The notes under the pieces were generated by a model that ran no database searches, was not told the origin of the DNA, and saw only the letters and a program-made list of their open reading frames with translations. The translations under genes and the position numbers were made by a program. Positions 37,231 through 46,160 of a stretch of 64,000 bases of DNA are shown in pieces. This DNA comes from Cognatitamlana onchidii. GTDB taxonomy: Bacteria; Bacteroidota; Bacteroidia; Flavobacteriales; Flavobacteriaceae. Location of the stretch: assembly GCF_004804355.1 (NCBI RefSeq), contig NZ_SRWZ01000002.1, positions 186,001 through 250,000 on the forward strand, in the 5' to 3' direction. Each line of letters opens with the position of its first letter. Position 1 is the first letter of the stretch.

Positions 37231-39537
37231 ATGAAGATAGCTGTGTTTTTTTTAAGTGTGTTGCTTTTAAGTTTAGGGTGTGAAAAAGCACCAACTATTG
37301 AAGCTATAAAAGTATCTGATTCTAATGAGCTTTTCGGAGCTATAAAAAAAGCGAAACCAGGTGATCAAATTATATTGGCTAATGGTGTTTGGAAAGACGT
37401 TGAAATTAAATTAATTGGTAAAGGAACAGCAGAAAAACCAATAGTTTTAAAAGCTGAAACACCGGGTGGTGTATTTATTGAAGGTACTTCTAGTCTTGAA
37501 ATTAGCGGTGAATATTTAAAAGTAGAAGGCTTGTTCTTTAGAAACGGGCATTCTCCTTTAAGCAATGTCATAGCTTTTAGAACTAGCGAGAAAAACGTTG
37601 CCAATCATTGTAGCGTTTCAAATTGTGTTATTCTAGATTATAATAACTTGAATCGTGATGATGATAATCTCTGGGTTCAATTTTATGGAAAAAACAATAC
37701 ATTAAGTCACTGTTATCTTGCTGGAAAAACAAATGGTGGGCCAACAGTGCGCGTTGATCTTAAAGGAAATCAAAGTATTAGGAATTATCACCAAATAGTG
37801 AATAACCACTTTGGACCAAGACCTCGAAAAGGTGGCGCTAGAGGAGAAACCATTCAACTAGGAAGCAGTTTTACATCCATGTCTCCTAGTAATACAACCA
37901 TAGCAAATAACTTGTTTGAAGCTTGTAATGGAGAAGTGGAAATTATTTCAAGTAAAACGAATTTCAATATTATTAAAAACAACGTGTTTTATAGAAGTGA
38001 AGGCTCGGTTGTAACACGTCATGGTAATTATTGTTTGATTGATGGTAACTACTTTATAGGAGATGGTAAAAACGAAAATTATGGCGGCATTAGAATTGTG
38101 AATACGGGTCATTGGATTACCAATAATCTATTTTACAATTTAAAAGGAAAAAATTTTAGAAGTCCATTGGCTATTATGAATGGTATTCCTAAGTCACCCT
38201 TAAACAGATATAATCAAGTGACTGATGTTGTAGTGGCTTATAACACATATGTGAATTGTAATTCTCCATGGCAATTTGGTGTGGGAACAAATATTGATCA
38301 GGCTAACGTATTACCTAAATCTGAAATACGTTCAGCAAGACCCCTAAGAACAGAAGTCGTAAATAATGTAATTTATAATAAGCTAGGGGATTCAAGGCCT
38401 ATTATTGAACATGATAAGGCTGATGGTGTTACTTTTGCAAGTAATATTATTCATAATAATGGCGTCTCATTTGCAAAGCGAGATGGTTTGGATTTAAAAA
38501 CCCTAAGCTTAACCAGCATTGGAGAAGATCTTAGTGTGCCTATATTGGGTTTCGAAGATGTTGAAATTTATAGTGGGTTTGATTTTGAAACTATTACAAA
38601 AGATATTTTAGGAAATCCAAGGAGTAAGTCCAATCAAATAGGTGCATTTTTAAACTCAGAGCCTATTGATTTAGACCTCCTAGACAAAACTAAATATGGT
38701 GCAAGTTGGTATTCTAATGTTGTTGAAGTTAAAGAGCCAACAACACATATTGTAACCAATGATGCAGAGTTGGATTTAAAATTAAGGACCGCAGAAAAGA
38801 ACGATATTATAGAGTTGCAGGATGGTGTCTTTACGGTTTCAGAGTCTTTAATTATAAACAAACCCATAGTTATTCAATCTAAAGGAAAGACGGAGATAGT
38901 ATATAATGGTCCTGAAAATACACCTGCTTTTGCGTTGCACCCCTATGGTAAGTTAAAATTGAAAGGCATCAAGTTAAAAGGCACAAACACCCAATTCGCA
39001 TTTGCTAGCTTGAAAGACAATATGTTTAATCATTTTGGTTTAGAAGTTATTGATTCAGAAATCAGTCATTTTAACTATGCATTGAAGGTGTATAAGCAAT
39101 CATTTGCAGAAGAAATAACTTTTATGAATACTACCATTTCACATTGTGAGAATGGACTTGAGATATCTGAAGAAACTAATGATAAAGGAGATTATAATAC
39201 CGAGTATTTGACTGTAATGAACTGTAGTTTTAATTCTGTTAATTCTAATGTTATCGATTATTACAGAGGTGGTTATGATGAATCTACAATTGGTGGAAAT
39301 CTTCTAGTTTCTAACTCCACGTTTACAAATTGCGGAGTTAACGAAGCGCATAAGATTTTATTAAATCACAGAGGTATTGTGAATGTAAATATTACTAAGA
39401 ATACATTTAATAATAATCCAGTCGAGTTTGTTGCCATTTTGTGGGGTGCCAAAAACAATATGGAATCCGAGAATGTTATAACCAATTCTGGGCAAATAAA
39501 AACTGTGCAAAATTTAAAGTTAAAACTGATGTATTAG
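37231..39537 (+). CDS. PL6-family alginate lyase, two-domain lipoprotein
   Basis: The 768-residue protein is a lipoprotein (LSLGC, cysteine 17) of the polysaccharide lyase 6 family, whose fold is a right-handed beta-helix. The N-terminal helix (about residues 25-400) carries NHFGPRPRKGGARGETIQLG, NGEVEIISSK and VVTRHGNY. Glu235, Glu237, Lys242 and Arg263 line up in spacing with the calcium-binding and catalytic residues described for two-domain PL6 AlyGC. A second beta-helix domain fills about 500-768. The enzyme should cleave alginate by beta-elimination, with preference for G or MG blocks uncertain. The kdgK gene starts 5 bp after its stop. Confidence 0.92.
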   Translation: MKIAVFFLSVLLLSLGCEKAPTIEAIKVSDSNELFGAIKKAKPGDQIILANGVWKDVEIKLIGKGTAEKPIVLKAETPGGVFIEGTSSLEISGEYLKVEGLFFRNGHSPLSNVIAFRTSEKNVANHCSVSNCVILDYNNLNRDDDNLWVQFYGKNNTLSHCYLAGKTNGGPTVRVDLKGNQSIRNYHQIVNNHFGPRPRKGGARGETIQLGSSFTSMSPSNTTIANNLFEACNGEVEIISSKTNFNIIKNNVFYRSEGSVVTRHGNYCLIDGNYFIGDGKNENYGGIRIVNTGHWITNNLFYNLKGKNFRSPLAIMNGIPKSPLNRYNQVTDVVVAYNTYVNCNSPWQFGVGTNIDQANVLPKSEIRSARPLRTEVVNNVIYNKLGDSRPIIEHDKADGVTFASNIIHNNGVSFAKRDGLDLKTLSLTSIGEDLSVPILGFEDVEIYSGFDFETITKDILGNPRSKSNQIGAFLNSEPIDLDLLDKTKYGASWYSNVVEVKEPTTHIVTNDAELDLKLRTAEKNDIIELQDGVFTVSESLIINKPIVIQSKGKTEIVYNGPENTPAFALHPYGKLKLKGIKLKGTNTQFAFASLKDNMFNHFGLEVIDSEISHFNYALKVYKQSFAEEITFMNTTISHCENGLEISEETNDKGDYNTEYLTVMNCSFNSVNSNVIDYYRGGYDESTIGGNLLVSNSTFTNCGVNEAHKILLNHRGIVNVNITKNTFNNNPVEFVAILWGAKNNMESENVITNSGQIKTVQNLKLKLMY

Positions 39538-39542
39538 AAGTT

Positions 39543-40544
39543 ATGGTTAAAAAAGTTGTCACATTTGGAGAAGTTATGATGCGCCTGTCTCCGCCGGGAT
39601 ATGAAAAATTTTCTCAAGCTTCATCGCTCGAACTTGTTTATGGGGGAGGAGAGGCAAATGTTGGTATTTCCTGTGCTTATTTAGGCATGAAAGCTGCCCA
39701 TGTTACGCGTTTTCCTGATAACGCTCTAGGAAAAGCAGCCACACAATTTTTGCGCAGACATTGGTTAAATACTGAAAATGTTATCTATGGAGATGATAGG
39801 ATGGGGAAGTATTTCCTTGAAAAAGGAGCGGTTCATAGGCCCAGCGAAGTGATTTATGAAAGAGAGGGGTCTGCCTTTTCATTAATTCAACCTTCTATGG
39901 TTAATTGGGAAGAAGCTCTTAAAGATGCAGATTGGTTTCATTGGACTGGTATTACACCTGCGATTTCTGAGGGTGCTGCTAAATGTTGTCTTGATGCCAT
40001 TAAAACAGCAAATAAATTAGGAGTCACAGTATCAGGAGATATAAACTCCAGAAATAATATGTGGAAGTATGGTAAAACTATGCAACAGGTGATTCCAGAT
40101 ATGGTAGAAAATAGTGACGTTGTTATTACCAGTAGCAGAGGTATTAGGGAAATGTTTGGATTAGGCGCTCCAAAAGATAATTTTCAAAGCTTAGCCAAAC
40201 AATTGGTAAGTCATTTTCCACATATTAAAAAAGTCGTTAAAAAAACAAGAAGAATCATGAGTGCTTCGCATCACCAGATTCAAGGTAAATTATGGAATGG
40301 AGAGACATATATTAAAACCGATATGCTAAATATTACGCATATTATAGATCGTGTTGGTACGGGAGACGCTTTTGCGGCAGGTTTAATATATGGGCTGTTA
40401 CATTATGATGATATGTTAGCATTAGATTTTGCCTCTGCGGCATGTGCCTTAAAACATACAATTCCAGGAGATGTCAATATTGTTTCTTTGGAAAATGTGA
40501 GCAGTTTAATGGCCGGAAATACATATGGGGCTATAAAGAGGTAG
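39543..40544 (+). CDS. kdgK: 2-keto-3-deoxygluconate kinase (PfkB family)
   Basis: The 333-residue protein phosphorylates 2-keto-3-deoxygluconate (KDG) to KDPG, which an aldolase then splits. The ribokinase fold is shown by MVKKVVTFGEVMMRLSPPGY, VYGGGEANVGISCAYLGMKA (about residues 30-50) and the PfkB signature DRVGTGDAFAAGLIYGLL (about 270-287), with the catalytic aspartate. I chose the ATG at 39543, five bases after the PL6 stop; the upstream open frame overlaps PL6 and is not real. Position among lyases supports KDG as substrate. No KDPG aldolase gene accompanies it. Confidence 0.92.
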   Translation: MVKKVVTFGEVMMRLSPPGYEKFSQASSLELVYGGGEANVGISCAYLGMKAAHVTRFPDNALGKAATQFLRRHWLNTENVIYGDDRMGKYFLEKGAVHRPSEVIYEREGSAFSLIQPSMVNWEEALKDADWFHWTGITPAISEGAAKCCLDAIKTANKLGVTVSGDINSRNNMWKYGKTMQQVIPDMVENSDVVITSSRGIREMFGLGAPKDNFQSLAKQLVSHFPHIKKVVKKTRRIMSASHHQIQGKLWNGETYIKTDMLNITHIIDRVGTGDAFAAGLIYGLLHYDDMLALDFASAACALKHTIPGDVNIVSLENVSSLMAGNTYGAIKR

Positions 40545-40617
40545 ATTATTAAAGCCAGTTTATCTATCCCTAGAGAAGCTATTTTAAACTAGAGCAAATC
40601 ATAAAGAATTAACACGC

Positions 40618-41670
40618 ATGAGTCTAATAAATATAAAAATAATAGTACCATTCTTATTAGTTATAGGGCTTACTTTTCTTAACATAGGTTGTATTGATAA
40701 ATCAAAGAATACTAATCACGCAAACAAAAGCACTATAGTTTATCCAAGCGAGGTAATCCCTTTTATGCATAACTGGAGAATTCTGTTAGGAGATGGAACA
40801 CGTTCAGATACTTTAGATAATTTTCAGAAAGACCAGTTTTTTTTCGTGGAAATTGAAGACAATACGAAATGGGTAGTTTACAAAACCCCCAATTCTGGAA
40901 TTACTTCAAAAACCTCCAATAATACAAGGACAGAATTGGGAGAAAAAAGACATTGGATACCAGAGGTAGGAGGTAAATTAACAGGAACATTAAAAGTGCA
41001 GCATGTATCAACAACAGGAGATGCAAGGGTGCCATCTTCCTACTCGGTGGTTATAGGTCAGATACATAGTGAGGAAGGACATAAAAATGAACCTTTAAAA
41101 ATATTTTACAAAAAGTTCCCAGGCCATACTAAAGGTTCTGTTTTTTGGAACTACGAAATTAACACGGAGGGTGATAATTCTGGAAGATGGGATGTTTCAA
41201 CAGCCGTTTGGGGAACTAATTGGGCTGTACTAGGAACAAGTAAAGACCGGTATCCCGATGAGCCAGAAGATGGTATTGCTTTAGGTGAAGAGTTTAGGTA
41301 TGAGATTAATGTGTATAAAGGTATCATGCATTTAACCTTCTCAAGCAAAGGACACGAAACTAAAAGGTTTGAAAAAAACTTGTTGAAATCAGATTTTTCA
41401 AAAAAAGAAAATATTCCAAAGCAAGTTTTAAAAGTATATGAGTCCAGAAATAGGGAAGGAATTGAGCGAGACTCTGCTTATGCTGGAGAAATACAAATTT
41501 TTAAACAAGGGGCTTATAATCAAGCTAACGGCAAGTCGACAAAATCAGAAACCTACAATGGGGATATTAAAACACAATATGCTCATGGAAGTTATGCCGA
41601 GGTTTGGTTTAAAGAGGCTACGGTTGGTTTTGGAACGGTACCAGATAGCATAAATTTGGAGAAACTTTAA
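40618..41670 (+). CDS. PL7-family alginate lyase lipoprotein, divergent motif 1
   Basis: The 350-residue protein is a lipoprotein (LNIGC, cysteine 25) with a jelly-roll PL7 domain. Two family motifs are present, QIH (GQIHSEE) and FKQGAYNQ, the equivalent of YFKAGxYxQ. The first motif reads NTRTELGEKR instead of the usual RTELR, losing the second arginine. This pattern is reminiscent of exolytic PL7 enzymes such as AlyA5 of Zobellia, but that is only suggested by resemblance. It should cut alginate at or near chain ends, outside the inner membrane. It lies 73 bp after kdgK and 5 bp before the next gene. Confidence 0.85.
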   Translation: MSLINIKIIVPFLLVIGLTFLNIGCIDKSKNTNHANKSTIVYPSEVIPFMHNWRILLGDGTRSDTLDNFQKDQFFFVEIEDNTKWVVYKTPNSGITSKTSNNTRTELGEKRHWIPEVGGKLTGTLKVQHVSTTGDARVPSSYSVVIGQIHSEEGHKNEPLKIFYKKFPGHTKGSVFWNYEINTEGDNSGRWDVSTAVWGTNWAVLGTSKDRYPDEPEDGIALGEEFRYEINVYKGIMHLTFSSKGHETKRFEKNLLKSDFSKKENIPKQVLKVYESRNREGIERDSAYAGEIQIFKQGAYNQANGKSTKSETYNGDIKTQYAHGSYAEVWFKEATVGFGTVPDSINLEKL

Positions 41671-41675
41671 ACTAT

Positions 41676-42734
41676 ATGAAAGTGAAATATATAAGTGTTT
41701 TGTTTACATGGCTATTTACACTTTATTGCTATGGTCAAGTGCGTCTAGATGCCGACGGACTAGGGAATACCTATAATCTGATTACATCAGTATTAGCTCC
41801 TGGATATAACCCCATTGAAGTTCCAGATTGTGGACATGAAGATTTTGGTGATCATATTGATGAATTATTTGATGCTGATTTGAACGCAAATGTGTTCCGT
41901 TTTTACATGCATGTTACGCCCGATAATGATAGATGTCGTAATTTTGATAGACAGCGTAACGAAATAAAATCGTATTCCAAATCTCCTGATAATTTATTGG
42001 GTGTTGTAGGAGAACAAGTGATCTATAAATGGAAGTTTAAGTTGACAGACGGGTTTCAATCTTCTCCTAATTTCACACATTTGCATCAATTAAAATCTGT
42101 AGGAGGCCCTTTTGATGGTATGCCCATGTATACGCTAACTACCCGTAAGGGAAGTCCAGACCGCTTAGAATTACGTTATGCTGAAATTGACACCCAAATT
42201 ACATTAAAGAAAACCGATTTACAACCCTTTATTGGTACCTGGTTAGAAGTCTCTGAAGTAATAGAATATGGGACTTCTGGCGCCTATTCTATTGAAATTA
42301 AAAGGGTTAGTGATGGTGCTGTATTATTCGAATACTCAAATAATGATATGGTTCATTGGAGGCAAGATGCAGAATTTGTTCGACCAAAATGGGGTATTTA
42401 CAGAAGCTTGAACAATCCGCAAGACCTTAGAGATGAACAGGTCTTATTTGCAAATTTTAGTATTGAAGAAGTTGAACCATTGTCACTAGATGTTTTGGAA
42501 CCAAAGCATGAGTTTTGTGTGGTATCTGATTCTGTTGCAAACACGCTACAGCTATATAATCTACCACGAGAAGCTAAGCATATTGAAGTTTACACAATCG
42601 ACGGAAGAAAAGTTTTGAGAAAAAGCATAAGAAAAGCTAAAGAGACCCTTTATATACCTTCATTAAGCAAGGGGACTTATATTATTAAGGTTACAGGCGG
42701 TGCAATGAATCAATCCAAAAAAATTGAATATTGA
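41676..42734 (+). CDS. Secreted jelly-roll protein with T9SS tail, candidate lyase
   Basis: The 352-residue protein has a signal peptide ending near YCYGQ, a ConA-like jelly-roll domain (about residues 22-265) with FDRQRNEIKSYS, YKWKFKLTDGFQ, FTHLHQLKSVGG and DRLELRYAE, and a C-terminal T9SS sorting domain (VYTIDGRKVLRKSI to KGTYIIKVTGG). The pattern recalls the heparin-lyase-I-like polysaccharide lyase fold (PF14099, including PL13 and PL20), where His and Tyr catalyse beta-elimination. It lacks the PL7 motif set. Its place 5 bp after a PL7 gene suggests activity on alginate or its oligomers. Family assignment is tentative. Confidence 0.72.
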   Translation: MKVKYISVLFTWLFTLYCYGQVRLDADGLGNTYNLITSVLAPGYNPIEVPDCGHEDFGDHIDELFDADLNANVFRFYMHVTPDNDRCRNFDRQRNEIKSYSKSPDNLLGVVGEQVIYKWKFKLTDGFQSSPNFTHLHQLKSVGGPFDGMPMYTLTTRKGSPDRLELRYAEIDTQITLKKTDLQPFIGTWLEVSEVIEYGTSGAYSIEIKRVSDGAVLFEYSNNDMVHWRQDAEFVRPKWGIYRSLNNPQDLRDEQVLFANFSIEEVEPLSLDVLEPKHEFCVVSDSVANTLQLYNLPREAKHIEVYTIDGRKVLRKSIRKAKETLYIPSLSKGTYIIKVTGGAMNQSKKIEY

Positions 42735-42822
42735 ATTAATAAATAGAGTAATTTTCAGTAGGAGGTTTCTGTATGTGTTAAAAGAACCTTAGTCAGTTTG
42801 TTAATAGCGTCCTTGCTTTTGG

Positions 42823-42845
42823 CTGATTATCAATCAGGAGTTTTT
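42823..42845 (+). terminator. Weak terminator after alginate unit 1
   Basis: CTGATT (42823-42828) and AATCAG (42832-42837) form a 6-bp stem with a 3-base loop, followed at 42841 by five T. The stem is short, so the call is tentative. Confidence 0.35.
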
Positions 42846-43065
42846 AAATACTAATTTACATAATTTGAGGGTAGCTGCTTTTAAAGCATGTTTGGTTGCA
42901 TGATGTAACTCAAACGGTTTTGTTTTTGGCATCCGAATATAATAGTGTTGTTTCGGGAGCAACGGTCCGTATAAATGGGGAGTTTATAATTATGTTGGTT
43001 TGAAGTTGCTGTAAGTGTTTTTTTTCTACTAAAATGTTTGAAATGCTGTTTTTAACACAATAAAA

Positions 43066-43096
43066 TTTGGATAACGCTTTATAATGTTTATTTTTG
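43066..43096 (+). promoter_or_regulatory. Promoter of alginate unit 2
   Basis: TTTG (43066-43069), a 19-bp spacer and TATTTTTG (43089-43096) give the best match in the window to the Bacteroidota promoter consensus. The operator starts at 43094, inside the -7 box. Confidence 0.75.
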
Positions 43097-43120
43097 GTAA
43101 ACCAAACTGGTTAACCAGTT
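43094..43120 (+). promoter_or_regulatory. Operator 2: two TGG-N4-CCA boxes, 13 bp apart
   Basis: TTGGTAAACCAA (43094-43105) is followed by the 16-bp perfect palindrome AACTGGTTAACCAGTT (43105-43120). Box starts are 43095 and 43108. The third box of the 38-bp frame is missing: that position reads AAACATGAG. It aligns without gaps to operators 1 and 3. Confidence 0.85.
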
Positions 43121-43305
43121 AAAACATGAGAAAGCAAACTTTTTTGTGTTGTATTATTTAATATAGTTTTAGTATCGTGAAATAACCTTGGACTTTTAAT
43201 CCGGGTTCATTGAAAACTCATTTGGGTTATCGAATAATTCGCCTTTAAAAGGAAAAGGTACAGATAGTAAAGATTTAGGTGTTATTTCAATTAACTAAAA
43301 TAAGG

Positions 43306-45582
43306 ATGATAAACAGAATGTCAATTAGAGTATTACTTGTTATATTATGTATGATGGCTATTTCGTGTAAAAAGCAATCAGTGAATAAGGTAGAGGAATT
43401 TTCATCAACCAAACAAGAGCATCCAAGTTTAATATTAACAGAACAAGGTGTCAAAGATATTAGGGCTAATTTAGGACGTATACCCATTTTTGATAAAACA
43501 TTAGAAGCAACCAAAGTTGAAGTTGATGCAGAAATTAAAAATGGTTTTGATGTGCCGCTTCCAAAAGACTATTCTGGAGGATACACACATGAAACACATA
43601 AAAAGAATTATGTGTTAATGCAAAAAGCAGGGGTGTTATATCAAATCCTTCAGGATGAAAAATACGCCAAATTTGTTAAGGACATGTTGTTCGAATATGC
43701 AAAAGAATATCCAAAATGGCCTATTCATCCAAAACCAAGATCCTATGCTCGAGGTAAATTATTTTGGCAATGTTTAAATGATTCTAATTGGCTGGTTTAT
43801 ACAAGTCAGGCTTATGATTGTATTTATGATTTTTTATCAGAAGATGAACGCAATATTTTAGAAAACGATTTATTTAGACCTTTTGCAGATCATATATCAA
43901 TACATAATTTAAAGTTTTTTAATAGGGTTCATAACCATGCAACTTGGGGTAATGTTGCTGTAGGTATGATTGCTTTGGTTATGGATGATGATGTTCTTTT
44001 AGAAAGAGCATTGAGTGGTGTTGAAAATGCTGATTATGATCCCAATGAAAAGGATGACGACGGTGGTTATATTCGAAAGGAAGGTCAGGCCATAGGCTTT
44101 TTTGCCAATGTAAACGACCCATTTTCTCCAGATGGGTATTTTACAGAAGGGCCTTATTATCAAAGGTATGCTTCTTATCCTTTTTTAATTTTTGCACAAG
44201 CACTTCAAAATAAAAGACCAGAACAGAAAGTATTCCAATTCAAGGATAGTGTACTTATTAAAAGCGTAAATGCCTTATTAAATTTATCAGATAAAGATGG
44301 AGAGTTCTTTTTATTAAACGACTCTCAAAAAGGGATGTCTTACTTTAATTCATCTTTAGTATCAGCAGTAGATATTGCGTATCATTTTGGAGGAAACAAC
44401 CCAGAATTGCTAAGTATAGCAAAGAAACAAGATGAAGTTACTCTTGATGATGCAGGTTTAGCTGTTGCTTTGGGTATAAAAGAAGGAAAGGAAAAACCTT
44501 TTGTGAAAAAATCAATTGAATTATCTGATGGGGCTAATGGCGATGAAGGAGGGGTTGCAATTTTACGTAGTTACGGTTTGGAATTGGTTTTTAAATACAC
44601 GGCCCATGGATTAAGTCACGGTCATTATGATAAATTGTCTTTTGCTTTATTTGAAGATGGTAATGAAGTAGTTCAAGATTACGGTATGGGGCGTTTTGTT
44701 AATATAGAACAAAAAGGAGGCGGTAATTATTTAAAGGAGAATAAAACTTGGGCCCGACAAAGTATTGCCCATAATACTTTAGTGCAAAACGAAACTTCTC
44801 ATTTTAAAGGCAAGTATGATATAGGAAGTAAGTATCATCCAACTAAATATGTTTTCAGTGTAACAGACGAAAACCTTCAAGTAGCTAGTGCAAAAGATGA
44901 TAAGGCGTACCCTGGAACAAGGCTTCACAGAACGATGGTGGCTATTAAAGACGAGGCGTATGAAACACCTTATATATTAGATATAATGAGGGTGGTGTCA
45001 GATAGCTCCAACCAGTATGATTTGCCATTTTATTTCTTAGGACATGTCATGCAAGCCAATTTTGAATATTCTAAAATGCCTGTGCCAGAAATTTTGGGGA
45101 AATCTGATGGGTATCAGCATTTATATAAAGAGGCTTCAGCATCTGTAAAAGAAGGAAATATTACATTAAACTGGTTGCGAAACAATAAATTTTATACCTA
45201 TACAGCAATTACTTCCAATGCGGATGAAGTTATTTTTGGCAGAATTGGAGCTAACGATCCAGACTTTAATTTACGGAATGAACAGACCTTAATTCTGAGA
45301 AAAAAGAATGTGAAAGATGCTTTATATGTTTCAACAATAGAATCTCATGGAAGATATTCTCCTGTTTCTGAATTAGCAGTGAATGCTTATAGCAATATAA
45401 AAAAAGTATCAGTTGTTTATGACTCAAAAGAATATACGGCAATCAAGATTGATACAAAAAACGATAAATCAAAAGTCTTTATAATTTCAAATCAAAAGAA
45501 TGATAAAGATTTAGAGCATAAATTAACAATAAAAAATAAGGAGTATATCTGGAAAGGTGCTTATCAATTAATAGAAAACTAA
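43306..45582 (+). CDS. PL17-family oligoalginate lyase lipoprotein
   Basis: The protein of about 758 residues has a lipobox (MAISC), an alpha/alpha-toroid N-terminal lyase domain and a C-terminal heparinase II/III-like beta-sandwich, the PL17 layout. Key stretches are FNRVHNHATWGNVAVG, with the Asn-His pair, GYFTEGPYYQRYASY with the catalytic tyrosine, and HGLSHGHYDKLSFALFEDG with the histidine pair. PL17 enzymes release unsaturated uronate monomer from alginate oligomer ends. I used the ATG at 43306; one at 43318 is as likely, and a GTG at 43279 is not. It is the first gene of unit 2, followed 13 bp later by kdgF. Confidence 0.93.
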   Translation: MINRMSIRVLLVILCMMAISCKKQSVNKVEEFSSTKQEHPSLILTEQGVKDIRANLGRIPIFDKTLEATKVEVDAEIKNGFDVPLPKDYSGGYTHETHKKNYVLMQKAGVLYQILQDEKYAKFVKDMLFEYAKEYPKWPIHPKPRSYARGKLFWQCLNDSNWLVYTSQAYDCIYDFLSEDERNILENDLFRPFADHISIHNLKFFNRVHNHATWGNVAVGMIALVMDDDVLLERALSGVENADYDPNEKDDDGGYIRKEGQAIGFFANVNDPFSPDGYFTEGPYYQRYASYPFLIFAQALQNKRPEQKVFQFKDSVLIKSVNALLNLSDKDGEFFLLNDSQKGMSYFNSSLVSAVDIAYHFGGNNPELLSIAKKQDEVTLDDAGLAVALGIKEGKEKPFVKKSIELSDGANGDEGGVAILRSYGLELVFKYTAHGLSHGHYDKLSFALFEDGNEVVQDYGMGRFVNIEQKGGGNYLKENKTWARQSIAHNTLVQNETSHFKGKYDIGSKYHPTKYVFSVTDENLQVASAKDDKAYPGTRLHRTMVAIKDEAYETPYILDIMRVVSDSSNQYDLPFYFLGHVMQANFEYSKMPVPEILGKSDGYQHLYKEASASVKEGNITLNWLRNNKFYTYTAITSNADEVIFGRIGANDPDFNLRNEQTLILRKKNVKDALYVSTIESHGRYSPVSELAVNAYSNIKKVSVVYDSKEYTAIKIDTKNDKSKVFIISNQKNDKDLEHKLTIKNKEYIWKGAYQLIEN

Positions 45583-45595
45583 TAAATTAAATATT

Positions 45596-45970
45596 ATGAA
45601 AAGATTTAGTGAAAAGTATATTATAACCAAAGAAATGGAATGGGAAGAGCTTGGCGGAGGAGTATCAAGAAAGTTCTTAGGTTATGACAACCAAATCATG
45701 ATGGTAAAGGTTAAATTTAAGAAAGGAGCATTGGGGTCTCCTCATAAACATTTTCATACGCAAGCTACCTATTGTGTTTCGGGTAAATTTGAATTTGAGA
45801 TTGATGGTGAAAAGAAAATTGTAGAAGCAGGGGATGGGGTTTATATTGAACCTAATCTATTGCATAGTGCCATTTGTTTGGAAGAAGGCATGCTAATTGA
45901 CACATTTAGTCCCGTAAGAGAAGACTTTTTAACTGGTGATGGAGTATCTTATTTTGGTGATAAACAGTAA
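45596..45970 (+). CDS. kdgF: KdgF, cupin that opens unsaturated uronates
   Basis: The 124-residue single-domain cupin matches KdgF, which converts 4,5-unsaturated uronate monomers into linear ketonised forms (for alginate, DEH). Metal ligands are seen in SPHKHFHTQATYCVSGKFEF (residues about 49-68) and a later histidine in EPNLLHSAICLEEG. There is no signal peptide, so it is presumably cytoplasmic. The gene sits 13 bp behind the PL17 gene, which makes its substrate, an arrangement strongly supportive of the assignment. Confidence 0.93.
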   Translation: MKRFSEKYIITKEMEWEELGGGVSRKFLGYDNQIMMVKVKFKKGALGSPHKHFHTQATYCVSGKFEFEIDGEKKIVEAGDGVYIEPNLLHSAICLEEGMLIDTFSPVREDFLTGDGVSYFGDKQ

Positions 45971-46038
45971 TATGGTAGGGCTATCAGTCCATTTGGTAGA
46001 TGACTCGGTATACCAAAATTGTTAAAATTGACAATTAG

Positions 46039-46069
46039 TTGGTTTTAACAAAAATTTAGTATATATTTG
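46039..46069 (+). promoter_or_regulatory. Promoter of alginate unit 3
   Basis: TTG (46039-46041), a 20-bp spacer and TATATTTG (46062-46069) match the Bacteroidota consensus. The spacing equals that of the rpsF promoter. An AT-rich inverted repeat TGTTAAAA / TTTTAACA at 46020-46050 spans the -33 region. Confidence 0.7.
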
Positions 46070-46104
46070 GGAAACCAATCTGGTTAACCAATTTGGAAAA
46101 CCAA
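46067..46104 (+). promoter_or_regulatory. Composite operator 3: three TGG-N4-CCA boxes, 13 bp apart
   Basis: TTGGGAAACCAA (46067-46078), then TCTGGTTAACCAAT, then TTGGAAAACCAA (46093-46104). Boxes start at 46068, 46081 and 46094. The first is TGGGAAACCA, which keeps the TGG-N4-CCA form. It overlaps the -7 box by three bases and aligns gap-free with operators 1 and 2. Confidence 0.85.
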
Positions 46105-46160
46105 AAAAATAAACTAAATGTATAACTCTTCAAAAACAAACTTAACATGAGAAAATAAAA

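Larger units (their letters stand above)
42735..43278 (+). other. 544-bp intergenic region with alginate promoter 2
   Basis: No gene is recognised. A weak hairpin with T-tract (42823-42845; CTGATT / AATCAG) may end unit 1. Promoter 2 and operator 2 lie at 43066-43120. About 180 bp of leader precede the PL17 start, without a clear structure. Confidence 0.6.

Noticed and set aside
39441-39542. In-frame extension of kdgK upstream of the ATG at 39543
   Set aside because: It overlaps PL6 in another frame and has no kinase sequence. The conserved VVTFGE start of the PfkB family begins right at the ATG at 39543.
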